This document shows, in pieces, positions 4,893 to 6,028 of a stretch of 6,028 nucleotides of DNA. The DNA is from Rhodocyclales bacterium (lineage in GTDB: Bacteria; Pseudomonadota; Gammaproteobacteria; Burkholderiales; Rhodocyclaceae): assembly GCA_021413665.1 (NCBI GenBank), contig JAIOPW010000057.1, positions 1-6,028 on the forward strand, read 5' to 3'. The translations under genes and the position numbers were made by a program. Position 1 is the stretch's first letter. Each line of letters opens with the position of its first letter. Under the pieces are notes generated by a model that saw only the letters and a list, made by a program, of their open reading frames with translations, was not told the DNA's origin and did not search any database.

Positions 4893-6028
4893 ATGTCCCG
4901 CGCCCTCAGAAACATCGCCATTATCGCCCACGTTGACCACGGCAAGACCACGCTCGTCGACCAGTTGCTGCGTCAGTCCGGCACCTTCGCCGCCCATCAG
5001 GCCGTTACCGAACGGGTCATGGATTCCAACGATCTCGAAAAAGAGCGCGGGATCACCATTCTGTCGAAGAACTGTGCCATCGACTATGAAGGCACCCACA
5101 TCAACATAGTCGACACTCCGGGCCACGCCGACTTCGGCGGCGAAGTCGAGCGCGTATTGTCGATGGTCGACGGCGTGCTGCTGCTGGTCGACGCCGTCGA
5201 AGGCCCGATGCCGCAGACCCGCTTCGTCACGCGCAAGGCGCTGGCGCTGGGCCTCAAGCCGATCGTGGTGGTCAACAAGATCGACCGCCCCGGCGCCCGG
5301 CCCGACTGGGTCATCAGCCATACCTTCGACCTGTTCGACAAGCTCGGCGCCACGGAAGAACAGCTCGACTTCCCCGTGGTCTTCGCTTCCGCCTTGAACG
5401 GCTTCGCCATGCTCGATGCGACCAAGCCCGGCACCGACATGCGTCCGCTCTACGAGGCGATCATCAAACACACGCCGCAACCGGATGTCGACTCGGAAAA
5501 GCCGCTGCAACTGCAAATATGTTCGATCGACTACAACAGCTATGTCGGCCGCATCGGCATAGGCCGCATCAAGCAGGGCCGCATGAAGGCTGGCCAGGAA
5601 GTCACCGTGATGTACGGTGACGAGGTCAAGGGCAAATCGAAAATTGCCCAGATCATGATGTTCACCGGTCTCGAACGCGAGCAGGCGACGACAGCGGAAG
5701 CCGGCGACATCGTTCTGGTTACCGGCATCGAACAGGTCGGCATCGGCGTCACCCTCTGCGACCCGGCCGCTCCGGTCGGCATGCCGCCGCTGGTGGTCGA
5801 TGAGCCGACATTGACCATGAATTTCCAGGTCAATACCTCGCCGCTGGCCGGCAAGGAAGGCAAGTACGTCACCAGCCGCCAGATCCGCGAGCGCCTGCAA
5901 AAGGAACTGCTGTCCAACGTCGCCCTGCGCGTCGAGGAAACCGAGGACGCCGACGTATTCCTGGTCTCCGGCCGTGGCGAACTGCACCTCACCATCCTGC
6001 TCGAAACCATGCGCCGCGAAGGCTACGA
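4893..6028 (+). CDS. typA: TypA/BipA translational GTPase (3' end outside window)
   Basis: TypA (BipA) is an EF-G-like GTPase that binds 70S ribosomes, aids 50S assembly especially in the cold, and affects stress and surface phenotypes. The first 378 codons are present, out of about 605 usual for the family, and the frame is open at the window end. GTPase motifs are all intact: G1 AHVDHGKTT (12-20), switch I RGITI (52-56), G3 DTPGH (74-78), G4 NKID (128-131) and G5 SAL (166-168). The TypA-specific NDLEKERGITI precedes the second beta strand. Domain II follows at about 205-300 (LQLQICSIDYNSYVGRIGIG), and the EF-G-like domain III begins near 308 (PTLTMNFQVNTSPLAGKEG), reaching FLVSGRGELHL. ATG 4893 is chosen from the N-terminus MSRALRNIAII and a short AAGG (4884-4887) 5 bases upstream. 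It is transcribed divergently from the phosphorylase-deformylase gene. Confidence 0.97.
   Translation, partial: MSRALRNIAIIAHVDHGKTTLVDQLLRQSGTFAAHQAVTERVMDSNDLEKERGITILSKNCAIDYEGTHINIVDTPGHADFGGEVERVLSMVDGVLLLVDAVEGPMPQTRFVTRKALALGLKPIVVVNKIDRPGARPDWVISHTFDLFDKLGATEEQLDFPVVFASALNGFAMLDATKPGTDMRPLYEAIIKHTPQPDVDSEKPLQLQICSIDYNSYVGRIGIGRIKQGRMKAGQEVTVMYGDEVKGKSKIAQIMMFTGLEREQATTAEAGDIVLVTGIEQVGIGVTLCDPAAPVGMPPLVVDEPTLTMNFQVNTSPLAGKEGKYVTSRQIRERLQKELLSNVALRVEETEDADVFLVSGRGELHLTILLETMRREGY

Noticed and set aside
4821..5987. 388-codon open frame antisense to typA
   Set aside because: It lies wholly opposite a clear typA sequence with all GTPase motifs. Long antisense frames are common in GC-rich genes, and its translation resembles no family I know.

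Overview
The window looks like chromosomal DNA from a GC-rich proteobacterium. A betaproteobacterium of the Rhodocyclales type (Azoarcus, Thauera, Sulfuritalea and relatives) is my best guess, from the TypA and methylthioinosine-phosphorylase-like sequences and from a PaaX regulator beside acyl-CoA genes. This placement is inference, not a measured phylogeny. I see no tRNA, rRNA, CRISPR array, insertion sequence or phage gene. Coding density is high, and no gene-free stretch exceeds about 140 bases.

Left half, all on the + strand. The window opens inside a PaaX-family repressor gene (2-817, 5' end missing). A 136-base spacer follows that is strikingly AT-rich (17 G/C in 60 bases at 841-900). 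It carries a perfect 12-bp tandem repeat, small dyads and several -10-like hexamers, and is the likely control region for what lies downstream. Next come a 700-residue NDP-forming acyl-CoA synthetase-like protein (954-3056) and, 66 bases later, a 133-residue hot-dog thioesterase of the fluoroacetyl-CoA thioesterase (FlK) type (3123-3524). The last two probably form an operon. PaaX proteins sense aryl-CoA thioesters, so an inducible acyl-CoA module (one enzyme of acyl-CoA/ATP exchange, one acyl-CoA hydrolase) is a reasonable reading. The synthetase lacks most of a normal ATP-grasp N-lobe, so its actual reaction is open.

Right half. Facing the thioesterase, and separated from it by a 39-base junction holding a strong GC hairpin, is a minus-strand gene (4802-3564). 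It encodes a single 412-residue polypeptide: a complete methylthioinosine/methylthioadenosine phosphorylase-like domain joined without a linker to a complete peptide deformylase with all three metal-site motifs intact. This is the most unusual object in the window. Divergent from it across 90 bases is typA/bipA (4893 to beyond the window end), a ribosome-associated translational GTPase, of which the first 378 codons are present. Deformylase and TypA both serve translation. The phosphorylase and deformylase are also linked through methionine: one salvages the methylthio group, the other trims N-formylmethionine.
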